Below, in pieces: positions 26,736 to 38,978 of a stretch of 64,000 bases of DNA. Position 1 is the first letter of the stretch, and each line of letters opens with the position of its first letter. The translations under genes and the position numbers were made by a program. Origin of the DNA: Phallusia mammillata (lineage: Eukaryota; Chordata; Ascidiacea; Phlebobranchia; Ascidiidae); the NCBI GenBank assembly GCA_003260075.1, contig QLIY01000578.1:1-64000 (forward strand). Reading direction: 5' to 3'. The notes beneath the pieces were generated by a model. The model did not search any database. It saw only the letters and a program-made list of their open reading frames with translations, and was not told the origin of the DNA.

Positions 26736-28278
26736 TCGCAAAAGCTGTGCTTACGAACCTTACTCGTACTTATTTTATATCCGTACATCTGTGTAGAAAC
26801 ATTTAGTGGGAGATAAGCCACATTAGTTTTTTGTCATCATTTTTAATAAGTACTTTGTTAGTTATAGTTCACGTTACCAGGTTCTTCGTAGCACATTTCC
26901 GACCTCCCACATGCCACATATTCTATCGTATTATTTTATCGCCAACATTTGTATTCGTTTACTAATTTATATTTTCCATTTCCTGTCAACCACCACTAGT
27001 GATCCAAATCCAGGTGGACCAGGTTTTCACCAAAAAAGGCAACGCGCCAGCAAACGTACTCGAAAATCTGGTTTGTTAATACTGTGTACATCAAGCTGTG
27101 CTTTTTGATATAGCGAGGTGTTTATTCGAGGTACAACGTAATAGAATAACACAATGAGCGAATACGACGCATAAGACGAGAGTCAGAGAAAGAAGGCAAT
27201 CTGTCCGGTTCGCTGTAGTATGAAGGCACACGATAACGGAAGTGAGAGAGACCGCTACAAGACCATTAAATTGCCTCAAATAAGAACTAATCGCCATAGC
27301 CGTAACATCTTGTCAGCTTATGCAACCATTACTTCTTGAGCTGTATTAATTTCTTAATTATGTTGTACATTTCCGAGATGTTTTGTCGTTGTGTTGTTTA
27401 GCAGAAAGTTGGAGTTACTGCGGACTTGTTTCACGCCGATGTAAAGCGAATTCAGCAAATTTTGTGCAGTTAAGCACTGTAAAAAAAATATTTTGAAGAC
27501 TCGTTTTGTTTTCGTCCAAATATGGCTAAATCTTGTACTATAGTTGTCTGCATATTTTGTTTTTGTTACAGCTTTACGAAAACTATATTTGAATGTAACA
27601 CGGCATAACATAAATGTGCCTACCTGCTTACTGATCCAAAGTTAATATTTTGATGTTTGGTTAGTCGTTACTTACTTAACTTTGCATGCACTGAATGATA
27701 CAAGCAAAGGCAATTACTATTTGAAATGCATGTGCTTAAACTTTTTGTGGCCAGTGTTGCAAATGCCGGTTTTTGGTGTACCAAGTTTGTACATTTGAGA
27801 GTTTTTTTTCTGGTTTCATCACTTACGCAATACTGCGCGATCGAGTTCGAGTCAATTAAAGTCGATGCATTTTTATGGATTTATGGTTTGAACGGCCACG
27901 GCAAACGCGGCATGTCTCCAACTCTTTAAGAAAATTGAACAGTCAGATACTCCAGAAAAAAAAGTAGTTTGGGCACTGTCAAGCTTTGTAAACGCAGCAC
28001 AACTAAATTAACGACGTCGAATTGAAAACAGTATTTTATTTAAATATAATAATTTCCATGTAATTAAAAATCTTTTGGTTGAACAAAGAACAGAAATAGG
28101 ACATAGATCATGTATATCTTTTAATTGAAAATAAATATTTAATAACCTCTCCCCTTGTGCGTGCAATTAAGTTTGCTTTACAGCACATTAAGCTTTGAAA
28201 ACAAAGGCCAATAAATATTTGGTACTAAACAACGATTTAAAAAATATATATTTCCATGTAAATCTAATTGCTTGTGTT
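26736..28278. other. Intergenic between the ABCG2-like gene and the sulfotransferase cluster
   Basis: Convergent 3' ends: the transporter ends on the + strand and the first sulfotransferase on the - strand. I see no coding exon, RNA gene or clear repeat. Confidence 0.5.
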
Positions 28279-30587
28279 TCATTCGTATATAAATTCGATG
28301 TCGGTGTCTCCAAGTATTTCCTTCACTTTGTGATCAATCAATTCCGATTGCGCAACTGTTAAGTGGTTCTTCCAGTCTCCAATTTCACCTAGAACCCACA
28401 AAAGTAGCGATGTGACTTTAAATCAAGGAAGATCTATCAATTTAAATAACCTTTTCTAAACAAGTTGTATCCGTCTCGCTTTTTGTTCTCTGGGTTTTCC
28501 GACTCTTTCTTCATCGATGTGAATGAGGTCTTCTCGACAACATTACTTAACTCTTCATCTGTCAATGGCTTTCCAATGAACTCCGCTATCTTGTTTATTT
28601 CCTTTCGTGGGTTCTGGGGAAAAATGTGTTCTTACACAACAGTATGTAGAATGTATTTGTAACATCATAATTCGGTTCGAACTGAGAACCAACTTTTTTC
28701 ATTTCTTCGTACACGAGAAACAGAACGTTTTCATCGTTTTTGTGTTTATACCATTCCTTCAGACACTCCAGATACCCTTCACCTTTTCTGGCAAAAGCTG
28801 GCTGCTCTCCTGCGATAAACATATATAGTGTATAACAGTGGTCGGCAACCGCCGGGCCGCGGCCCGGTGCCGGTCCGCGAACAGTTCCTTACCGGGCCAT
28901 AGACTTTTTTAGGTTAAATGCTTTGGAAAATTTTGCCCATTTATCCTTGGGATGATACACCAATTTAGGCGTTTTCATTGCTGAATGTTTGTAGTTTTTT
29001 TAAGACCCGTCCGCGAAAAAAATTAAGTTTAAAAAACGGTCCACAGTACAAAAAAGGTTGCCGATCCCTGGTGTATAAGAGATCAGCTTTCAAAACCAGT
29101 GAAACAGGAACCCATTATTTTCTTTACCTGCCAAGTAAACGTCATAAAACTCTTTTTCATCGTCAGGAATTAACGGCTTCCAATATTCGCTCTTTATGAA
29201 TGGAAAACCTTGGGTGAAATATCTCCAAGATACAGCTTGGTCTTTGGGATTTCTCATCACGTAGATGACCTGAAAGATAGAAGCTGGGTATAACCATACA
29301 CTAATAAACTTTCTGAATGAAAAAAAATAAGTCTGGACTCCAAAAATACAATTTCGCCATTAGCCTACCTTGGCATCATTGTCTTTAAATTTCTTCATGT
29401 TAACAAGGTGTTCGGGAAGGTGAGTGCCAAAAACTTGACGTGGGAATGGAACTTTCTTCCATACGTCATATTTGCAAACTAAAAACATATAACTGACTTC
29501 ATCGTGAACTTTGAGAATGCAAATTGCGACGTGTCTTGGTTAAACTCCCGAAAGTAGCCTACTATTTACGCTTCCACAGTTTATATAACTTAGGTTGAAT
29601 TTCTCAAACAAAATTGTTTTTTTATGAACTTTCTCGACACAAACTGGAAGTTGTTTGTGTCACAATTTTTGGCTTCTGCTATCTTACCAGGGCCTAACTC
29701 AAGGTAGTGAAAGAAAAACTGAAGAGTGAGATACTTTTCCAAATCCTCTGGATTGTTTCCGTATAAAATGTGATGAACAATCGATAAAACCCAAGTCGTT
29801 CCTAAAAAATAAGTCTTTGGTTAGATGGGAAAACCGTCCGTTCGAACTATCTGTTACATCATAATTGCCAGTAAATGTTGATTTCTATTACTCCCGCCTT
29901 CCATTGACTTTGAGATAGATTATAATTTATTGCTTCATGTGACATTACAACTGACTGTACCAGGGTGGCGGTTTTCTTGTCAAATCGTTTTTTTTAATTA
30001 ATTTGCAGTTTCAGGGCGGGTTGGATAAAGGCACTTTTTTTCAATGTATTTAAACTGTGTTGGCTACCGTTCGCTGTTAACAAAATATTTGAGGCTATTT
30101 TGTTTTTTTTTGTGGCGACGGTTGGCACTAAAAACAGGATGTGTTCACTGAACGTTCCTTTATGATGTCCTTGTGTATCAGTGATGTACCTATACCTGGT
30201 TAGGTTTACCGAATTGACTTGTCCGAATCAGCGATTTTCACGATGATTCGTTGTCGGCCGAATAGTTTGCTGCGATTCGGTCGAAACCGAATGTTAAACT
30301 TTAATTTTGTCAAACCTAAAATTTGGCACATCACCCCCTTTTTTACCTGTTTTAGGGTAAGTTGATACCAATATATCACCCTCTTTGATTTCCATTTGGT
30401 CGTAGGCAAACTTTGCAGATTCTGGTTCAAATCCCGGAGGAAGTCGATAACCGTCTACTTCTTTTGGCAGTGCATGTTCATTCCAGCATTGTTTGAATTC
30501 TTTTAGGTATTTCATTGCCAGTGGAAGACATTCCTTTGGCATAAAATCAATTGCTCGCCTAAACATTGGATCTATTTTATCATCCAT
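28279..30587 (-). CDS. Cytosolic sulfotransferase 1 (SULT family)
   Basis: Exons read on the - strand: 30587-30347, 29801-29688, 29478-29369, 29269-29128, 28809-28694, 28613-28451, 28388-28279; total 996 nt, 331 aa. The enzyme transfers sulfate from PAPS to hydroxyl or amine groups of small molecules. Visible motifs: 5'-phosphosulfate loop YPKTGTTW across the exon 1/2 junction, 3'-phosphate site RNPKDQAVSWRYF, a catalytic His in the HLPEHL region, RKG plus GDWKNHLT near the end, and the dimerisation motif KNHLTVAQSE (K-x3-TV-x3-E). The protein is slightly longer than the usual ~295 aa because of its N-terminus. I chose ATG at 30587 (MDDKID) by alignment with the paralogues. An acceptor at 30614-30615 means an upstream exon could add an N-terminus or hold only leader. 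Substrate cannot be told from sequence. Confidence 0.9.
28836..29070. mobile_element. hAT-type MITE in a sulfotransferase intron
   Basis: Ends CAGTGGTCGGCAACC and GGTTGCCGATCCCTG are inverted repeats. Both flanks are GTGTATAA (28828-28835 and 29071-29078), a perfect 8-bp target duplication, so insertion is fairly recent. It lies between exons 4 and 5 of sulfotransferase 1. The other sulfotransferases lack it, so it came after the gene duplications. Confidence 0.85.
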
Positions 30588-30710
30588 CCTGACAAATTTG
30601 TGCCGTACGACGCCTAAAATCGAATTTGAGATGAACCTGTTTAAAGTAAATGGTCTTGCATAATACCTAAATTCATTTGCTAGGTTTAATTGCTTTCTGT
30701 AATGCACCAA

Positions 30711-31527
30711 GCACTAAATCTTTTTCTGCTTTAACTTATATTTTACCAGGAATAAACGTCATGTAATAATTTTACTTGTGCATGTAAACTTCAATCAAAA
30801 CTAACTTAAATTGTTATCAGAGAAAACAAATGCTTCCAACATTATTATAGGCAGAAGTTAATGTTACACAGCTTGAACGCAGCAGCACAACACAACTCGG
30901 CCGGTATGTTACCAACAAATTCAAATATTTGTCTACATGACGCAGCAGAACCTGCGTTCATGAAAACAGCAATTGCTTCGATCCGGTATAATCTCATTGA
31001 AAATAGGTCCTAGCTGGACCTATTTCTTATCATGTTCAATTTATTTACCAAACCGTAGTTAAAATGAAACTCGTCCTTAGCTTTGTTCTTGTAGGAAGAA
31101 ACACATGGGTCACCACAGAAACTATTGGTTTGCTAGGTAACTCTTGATATTGCAGGTTCGCGTGGAATCGTATTTTTGCGTCCTGTATGGGTAAAACAAA
31201 CGACACGACACACAATCAATTTACAATCTGCAATAACGTAAACATTTTCGACAAAGCGTGTTAGTACAACTTCTTGCAGAATGTAAACTTTTTTCGCCAA
31301 CTATAACGTGTGATTACAAATGACGTTTGGTTCTGGGTTGCTATATACTTACGGCACGTTTGTTAAAAAACCAAATATTAGGAAAACATTTCTTTTCGTA
31401 AAACATTGGCGTTACTTGGTTAGATGAACCAATTTAATTACCAAGGCGATACCATTCCTTTCAAAATGTACAGGTTTATTGCTGTTTGTAAAACACAGTT
31501 TTAGAGTGAAAAGATATTTGTGTGTTC
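30711..31527. other. Intergenic, upstream of sulfotransferase 1
   Basis: Contains the presumed leader exon and promoter of sulfotransferase 1 but nothing recognisable by motif. The CACGTG block seen upstream of two other sulfotransferases was not found here. Confidence 0.4.
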
Positions 31528-33515
31528 TCATTCGTATATGAATTGGATGTCGGTGTCTCCGAGTATTTCCTTTACTTTGCGATCAATTAATTCCGATTGC
31601 GCAACTGTTAAGTGGTTCTTCCAGTCTCCAATTTGACCTTCAAAAATAAAACTGTTGTAACTTTTATTCCAATATGCCAAACAAAGCAACCTTTTCTAAA
31701 GAATTGAGCTCCTTCGTTATTGTCTGGCGCTGTTTTTTCCGACTCTTTTTTCATCGATGCGAATGAGGTTTTCTCTACAACATTATTCAATTGTTCATCT
31801 GATAAAGGCTTTCCAATAAAGTCTGCTATCTTCTTGATTTCGTTATGTGGGTTCTGAAATTTAAACAATTAAGCAGTTTCAACTCAAGGTGGCGATAAAC
31901 AGAATGTTCCTGGCAAGAAATAAATAGTGTTTTTCTTGCCTAAAAACATCTGGTTTAAGATATATCGAACCTTTTTCATTTCTTCATAGACGAGGAACAG
32001 AACGTTTTCGTCGTTTTTGTGTTTATACCATTCTTTGATACACTCTAGATATCCTTTACGCTTTTTGGCAAATGCGTGTTGATTTCCTAACACAAGACCA
32101 CACTGGGTTAGGAAATTTAGTCAGGCATTACAACCAAGCAACACTCTTTGGATTTTTCCCTTGTACCTGCCAAGTAAACGTCATAAAACTCCTTTTCATC
32201 TTCAGGAAAAAACGGCTTCCAAAATTCGCTCTTCGTGTAGGCAAAATTTTTGACAAAATGTCTCCACGAAACAGCTTGATCTTTGGGATTTCTTATCACG
32301 TAGATAAGCTGCCAAACAGGTAAAATAACTGATATAATAGTCGATAAAATTAAACGCAACAGATTAGATAATTTTTAAAAAATTCAAGAAATCGGTTCGG
32401 TCAAGGTCGTAGTAAAAAAATGTTAAATTAGGAACCCAAAACTTACCTTAGCACCGTTGGCTTTAAATTTCTTCATGTTAACCAATGGTTCGGGAAGGTG
32501 AGTCGCGAATACTTGACGAGGAAATGAAAGCTTCTTCCACACGTCGTATTTGCAAACTACATAAGTTTTACACGCTTTTTGTGGTGATATTGTTTTAATA
32601 TTACTTTAAAACAGGGCGAATACTCAAATTACCTTTTTCGTAGTACGTGTGTTATACGCATTCATGTCGAGCATGCGTTAAACAATACGTTTGGGTTTTG
32701 GACTTATTTAGTGTTGTCTCAACATAGATTTTGTATCAAAAGAGATTTTTTAAACACAAGGGGGTTAACTTTTTAGGAGCAAAGTGTCTAACTCTAAAAT
32801 ATCATGTCGTGTTTTTATGACATGTATAAGTGTCTCACCAGCACCAAACTCAAGGTAGTGAAAGAAAAATTGGAGGGTGGAATATTTCTCCAGATCCGTT
32901 GGATTGTCCCCATATAAAATCTGATGAACAATTCCTACAACCCAAGTAGTGCCTGAAAACAGTTTTGGTCAAATACACAAATGAAGGGTTTGCTGAATGT
33001 TAAAAAAAGCTTGACAGTAAAACCGACGATGTAGACTATTTTGTTTTCTGACAAAACAAACAATGAAAAACGTATCATTCTTATTGATTTTATCGACGGA
33101 AAAGTATAAAGAAAAAAATCAAGTAAAAAAATACTTTTTGGTTAATACATATTTAGGGGGCGGTGAGATATTAAAATTAGAGTCAAAAAGTTTAAGAATC
33201 CCTGCTGGAGTCAATCTGAAGTGCTTACATCGAACATTGGGTCATTTTTTTTCTCTAGAAGCGTTTGGAAAAATGTACCTGCCTACCTGTTTTGGGATAG
33301 GTTGCTATCAATATGTCGTCCTCGTTAATTTCTATTTGGTCGTAAGCAACCTTTGCTGAATCTGGTTCAAATCCAGGCGGAAATAGGTAACCGTCAACTT
33401 CCTTCGGCAATGCGCCTTCGCCAAATAATATTTTAAATTGTTTCAAGTATTCCATTGCCTTTGGAACACATTCTTTAGGCATGAAATTTAGGGCTCGTTC
33501 GAACCTTGCATCCAT
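31528..33515 (-). CDS. Cytosolic sulfotransferase 2 (SULT family)
   Basis: Exons on the - strand: 33515-33287, 32952-32839, 32556-32447, 32308-32167, 32086-31971, 31853-31691, 31637-31528; total 984 nt, 327 aa. It has the same phases and nearly the same exon sizes (114, 110, 142, 116, 163, 110) as its neighbours, so all derive from tandem duplication. PAPS-binding YPKTGTTW and RNPKDQAVSWRHF, the KNHLTVAQSE dimer motif and the C-terminal FIYE are all present, with no disabling change, so it is likely active. An acceptor at 33551-33552 precedes exon 1, and the start used is MDARFERAL. Exon 6 carries a short insert (KTAPDNNE) that sulfotransferase 3 lacks. Confidence 0.9.
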
Positions 33516-33550
33516 TTTATCCGTTTTAATATATGGTTGAAGTACAGCGC

Positions 33551-34927
33551 CTAATAAAGGAAATAAAAGTAAGATTATTAATAAAAAATTTAAACTATGT
33601 GGGGCTGTTAATTTCATTGCCTCTATTTTTTTCATAGACCTCTCATAATCTACGCCTAAAATCACTTCAAAAAAGGTTAACTAAAACTCACTAAGAGTGT
33701 TTCTTTACACAGAAAAAACAGTATTACGGTTTAAAGATCTGCGTGATTGTGTCCTGTACAAATATTTTACTAGCCTACATACGTTGGGTTTAACCAAATA
33801 GGAATCTTTTCTTACCAGTTAAAAAGATATGAATACGTGTTTAATGGATTTGCGATTGGTTGAAGTTGCGCCATTTCTTGGAAAACTATTAGACTACATC
33901 TGAAACATGCAACTATTTCCAACTGTTTCATTTCAAGTATTGTACCTCAACCAACCTTTCCTGAAAATGTTGGCTGTATTTCTACAGGCTCAGTACTACC
34001 AAGCCAAATGTGTACGTCGTAACTGGATGCGACACTGTGTTGATGACTTTTTTCGTGTGCGAGAAGCGTGTTCGCCGCGAGGTGCCCTTAGGCTGTGACG
34101 GGGCTCAAACCTGTAACTGACCGGACAACAACAAGAAAGTGACCAAACGCTTGACCTAAATCATTGGCGAAACGGTTTTAGATTTGGGTCTCAGTTTTAT
34201 ATCGGTAAAAAGGCCTGTATATAATTGGGGGGTTAAACGAGAAATGCACATTAAAAACAAATTGATACATTCGTGTTACTGAGCTGGCGAGGAGAAACGG
34301 AAATCACGTGGTACTAATCAGCAAACAGGGTATGACATGCAGAAAAGTAAGCGTTTAGATGTGAGTTTTGGTCGCCTGCACGTTTCTTGCCAAATTGTCT
34401 GACCAGCAACCGAGTAGTGATTATTGTATCTTGCGTTGTTTACCATATTTTGTCAGGTATGTTTTACGCTTTGTGGCCTCATAGATATCACCATCCTCTG
34501 CTACCAATTTTGTGTTTGGGGGGAAGATCTCTGTCTACGATGTTTCATATATCACACCATTTTTGTTTTGATCTTATTCTTAGTTTCTTATTCGAATAGA
34601 ACGGATAAAAAAGAGATTACTTGTTAAAATAAAAAAGTTTTAGCACTTGCGATGCACAATAGGGAAACGGAAACCTTTCTTTTCAAATACGATTTCAATT
34701 TTCAAGAAAAAAAATCCCCTCTATTTAGAAAAACAAGATTGCGATACAGTCGATAAGAGATTACTGTTCAAGGAACTTAAATCATCAAATTTAACATTCG
34801 CTTTACTTCGTTCTTAACGGCTTAATTTTATCAATTAAATTACCACGGAGATATGAATATTCTTTCTAAAATATAAAGTTGTATAACGTGTAAAACTCAG
34901 TTGTAGAGTTTAATGATATCTGCGTTT
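33551..34927. other. Intergenic, upstream of sulfotransferase 2
   Basis: No gene seen. Parts of it (about 34140-34390) align with the upstream region of sulfotransferase 4 (about 41640-41880), so the duplication units included 5' flanks. Confidence 0.6.
34293..34330 (-). promoter_or_regulatory. Conserved CACGTG block upstream of sulfotransferase 2
   Basis: A stretch with GGAGAAACGGAAAT, then the palindromic E-box CACGTG (34305-34310), then ATCAGCAAACAGGG recurs almost unchanged at 41786-41824 upstream of sulfotransferase 4. Conservation between duplicated 5' flanks, plus a bHLH-type site, suggests a promoter element. This may be only shared ancestry. Confidence 0.4.
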
Positions 34928-37047
34928 TCATTCGTATATGAATTCGATGTCGGTGTCTCCAAGTATTTCCTTCACTTTTCGATCAATCAATTCCGATTGC
35001 GCAACTGTTAAGTGGTTCTTCCAGTCTCCAATTTGACCTTTGAACACAAACTGTTGTAAATTTTATTTCATTTTTGTCCAACAAAACAACCTTTTCTGAA
35101 GAAGTCAGCTCCTTTTTCCGACTCTTTTTTCATCGATGATAATGAGGTTTTCTCTACAACATTATTCAATTGTTCATCTGTTAAAGACTTTCCAATAAAG
35201 TCTGCTATCTTCTTGATTTCTATATGTGGGTTCTGAAAAATTTTGGGTANTAGAGCTACTAACACCATAACTCACTTGACACCCAAAGTCGATTTGGTTA
35301 TATCTCCAAAAATGCTTACGGTTAGGGCTATTAGGGTCGGGGTAAGGTATTAGCACTTAAAATTCAATAAAACTAACCCAAAACATTACTTACTAATGTA
35401 AAAATTTTAAAAACTTATTTCCGAACCCAACCCATTTATAGCCGCTAAATAAAAAATTCAGCTCTTTACGCCCTCTAATCGACTTTGGTTGTCATTTGCG
35501 TTATGGTGTTAGTAGCTCTACCAAAATTTTGTTGTTTCAAATGAAGTAAGTCAGACACAAGGGTGCAATAAAGAGAATGTTTTAAGCAAGAAAAAACACT
35601 TTGAAAAACTATTGAACCTTCAAACCTTCTTCATTTCTTCATAGACGAGGAACAGAACGTTTTCGTCGTTTTTGTGTTTATACCATTCTTTGATACACTC
35701 TAGATATCCTTCACCCTTTTTGGCAAATGCGTATTGATTTCCTAAGACAAGACCACATTGGGTTAGGCTTACAAATCTGGTCCACCCTCACCATCAAGCA
35801 ACACTCTTTGGATATTTTACTTTGTATACCTGCCAAGTAAACGTCATAAAATTCTTTTTCATCTTCAGGAAGTAAGGGCTTCCAAAACTCGCTCTTGGCA
35901 AAAGCAAAACCTTTGGCAAAATGTCTCCAAGATACAGCTTGATCTTTGGGATTTCTTATCACGTAGATAAGCTGCCAAAAAGCAAAAAAAAAACAGTTAC
36001 ATTTACCAAAGATTGGAGAATATTTGAAGCAGATTAGGAAATATTTGAAAAAAAAACATAACCAAGTTCAAAGTAAAATTAATAATACGATAAATCTGTT
36101 ATGTTCGGTCTGTCAAGGTCCCGTACAGTAAAAAAAACGATGTTGTGCTTTAACGTATCATAAGAAACACACAAATTACCTTAGCACCGTTGGCTTTGAA
36201 TTTCTTCATGTTAACCAGTGGTTCGGGAAGGTGAGTGGCGAATACTTGACGAGGGAATGAAATCTTCTTGAACACTTCATATTTGCACACTACATAAGAT
36301 TCATAAATGTCGGCGGTAACATTGGTTTCATATAGTATTATTCACAGTACACGGAAAACACAAGTTTCATTTCATATATCGCACGAATTTTATTGTAATA
36401 TCCTTACTTAGGGTTTCGGGCTTGTTTTTTTTTTTTAAATAGAGGGGCTAACTTGAAAGTGCCATAAAGACCTTTCCGTGCTGTAAAGATTGATGTGTAA
36501 GCGTCTTACCAGCACCAAACTCCAGGTAGTGAAAGCAAAATTGAAGAGCGGAATATTTCTCCAGATCCCTTGGATTGTCCCCATATAAAATTTGATGAAC
36601 AATCGATACAACCCAAGTTGTTCCTGAAAAAAGGTATTTTGTCCAAAAAGGAAAAGATTACCTCGAACTAATGGGTTTTTTTCTGATCCATATCAACCAT
36701 ATTAAAATTGTTGCCTGGTGTTAAATTAAGAAACATTGACTTATTGGATAATGTCAAAACTGGAGTCATTGTTTTCCTTGAAAGCGTTTAGAAAAAATGT
36801 ACCTGCTTTTAGACCTACCTGTTTTGGGGTAAGATGCTATCAATATGTCACTCTCGTTAATTTCCATTTGGTCGTAAGCAACCTTTGCAGAATCTGGCTC
36901 AAATCCAGGGAGAAGTCGGTAACCATTCATTTCCTTCGGCAGTGCGTCTTCCCCAAAAAATATTTTAAACTGTTTCAGGTATTCCATTGCCATTGGAACA
37001 CATTCTTTAGGCATGAAATTTAGCGCTCGCCCGAATTTGGCCTCCAT
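34928..37047 (-). CDS. Cytosolic sulfotransferase 3 (SULT family)
   Basis: Exons on the - strand: 37047-36819, 36623-36510, 36289-36180, 35971-35830, 35741-35626, 35232-35091, 35037-34928; total 963 nt, 320 aa. Motifs as in its neighbours: YPKTGTTW, RNPKDQAVSW, KNHLTVAQSE. Exon 6 is 21 nt shorter than in sulfotransferases 1 and 2, an in-frame loss in the acidic loop before FFRKG. The intron between exons 5 and 6 holds an inverted-repeat element. An acceptor at 37083-37084 precedes the first coding exon; the start used is MEAKFGRAL. No disabling change seen. Confidence 0.9.
35238..35531. repeat. Long-inverted-repeat MITE-like element in sulfotransferase 3 intron
   Basis: TAGAGCTACTAACACCATAA from 35251 has its exact inverse ending at 35520, and similarity extends to about 55 bp on each arm (through CCAAAGTCGATT). 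The centre holds TTAGGG-like phrases. A single N at 35250 falls at the left edge, so the end and target duplication cannot be fixed. Confidence 0.65.
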
Positions 37048-37082
37048 TTTATCTGTCTTTACAGAATACTGAAGTACAGCAC

Positions 37083-38710
37083 CTAACGAGGACATAAAAG
37101 TAAGATTATTGATTAACTGTTAAATTTAATTTCTGTAGGACTGTTACTTTTTTCACCTGAATCTCTTCGCAGACCTCTTATAAGCAATCGCTTAATTGTG
37201 CGATCACTTTACAAAACTCAAGTGAAACTAAAACTGGCTCACAGTCTTAAAAAGTGCCAGAGAAAGCCTGCTGATTTACAGCAGTACACTTCAATGGTCT
37301 GCGTGCTGAGTAACTGTTCAAATATTTGACAAGCCAACAAGCGTTAAGTTAAATTTTTATTTCTTACCAATTCAATAGATATTGTTTAATGGATGTGCGC
37401 TTGGTTGAGAAAATATTGCGCCATTTCTTGACAAACTATTATAGACTACATCTCAAACATGCGACCATTTCTTACTGTTCGATTTTCAAGCTTCAACCTT
37501 ATACCACTAAAAACTTGACCTATTTACTTAGCTCGTTAACTAAGTTTGTACCTCAACCAATCATTCCTAAACACTTCAAACCGAACGTTTATGCACAATT
37601 AAGCGCGTATAAATTCATTTTTTACGAAACCGAAGTACTTTTTCGCATCTTCAACCAAGTCGAAATGTTGGCTGCTTTTGTGCAGGCTAACCTGCTTAGC
37701 CTAATCATTAGGCTAATGCCCTAATGTGTCCTTCTTTGCTTGACGCGACACGGCGTTGGTGTGTTTTTTTTCCTGTGAGAGAAGCGTGTCAAAGGTGACC
37801 CTAAGGCCAGCGCTTCACAAAATTTCTTGCTCTGCGATCCCATTTTAGAAAAGGAATCTCTATGAAATCTCTTATAAATCTCTATGAAATCTCTTCCCCC
37901 CCCCCTTTTCCTGTGAGAGAAGCGTGTCAAAGGTGACCCTAAGGCCAGCGCTTTACAAAATTTCTTGCTCTGCGATCCCATTTTAGAAAAGGAATCTCTA
38001 TGTGACCCCTTGATAGGTATAGCCTATACACGTGAATGATGTTTGTGCAATAAATTTACGCATGTTTACCATTTATTGTAACGCATAAAGTTTCGCGACC
38101 GCAAATTAATTTCGCGACACACAGCTTGAGAAACCCTATCTTAGGCTGTGACCGGGCTTAAATTTAACTGACTTGCCAACATCAAGAAAGTGTCCAAATG
38201 CTTGAACAAAATCATTGAAAAAAAAACTTTTTTAGTTTTCGTCTTGTCTGACCAGCAACCGAGTATTTATTGTATCTGGAGTTGGTTGCCAAATTTTGTT
38301 AGGTATGTTTTATGCTTAGTGTACCTACCTTAGTGATTTAGGTCCACGATGTTTCAGATATCAGACCTTTTTTCTTGTTCTTAGTTTCTTATTCAAAGAG
38401 AATGGATAAGAAAAGAGATTAATTGAAAGTTTAAATAGCGAAGTTTCAGTACTTGCGATGCACAAATACGAAAACGAAAAACACTTCTTGTCAAGTACAA
38501 TTTTCAAGAAAAACGTCTCTACTCAGAAGAATAATTGCCAGCATACAGTCGATTAGAGCTTTCTGTTTAAGGCTCTCAAATCACCCAAGATTGGCTTTTC
38601 TGCTTTTTTAACAGCTTAATTTTAACGATTTCATTACCAAGGCGATATGAATATTCTTTCTAAAGTGCAAAGTTGTATTACTGTTTTGTGAAACTCAGTT
38701 TAGAGTGTTC
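37083..38710. other. Intergenic, upstream of sulfotransferase 3
   Basis: A stretch of about 90-100 bp is present twice (about 37765-37860 and 37906-38001) on either side of a 10-C tract (37896-37905). Around 38150-38220 it is similar to 34090-34180, another sign that flanks duplicated with the genes. No exon seen. Confidence 0.5.
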
Positions 38711-38907
38711 TCATTCGTATATGAATTCGATGTCGGTGTCTCCAAGTATTTCCTTCACTTTTCGATCAATCAATTCCGATTGCGCAACTGTTAAGTGGTT
38801 CTTCCAGTCTCCAATTTGACCTTCGAACACAAACTGTAGTAAATTTTATTTTATCTTTAACCAAAAAACAACCTTTTCTGAAGAAGTTAGCTCCTTTTTC
38901 CGACTCT

Positions 38908-38978
<71 letters not shown>

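Noticed and set aside
26911-27108. 65-aa + strand ORF after the ABCG2-like gene
   Set aside because: No splice context, domain or conserved pattern; composition like surrounding non-coding sequence.
30420-30440. GGTTCAAATCC resembling a tRNA B-box
   Set aside because: It is antisense of the conserved PPGFEPE coding region of sulfotransferase 1; no tRNA fold around it.
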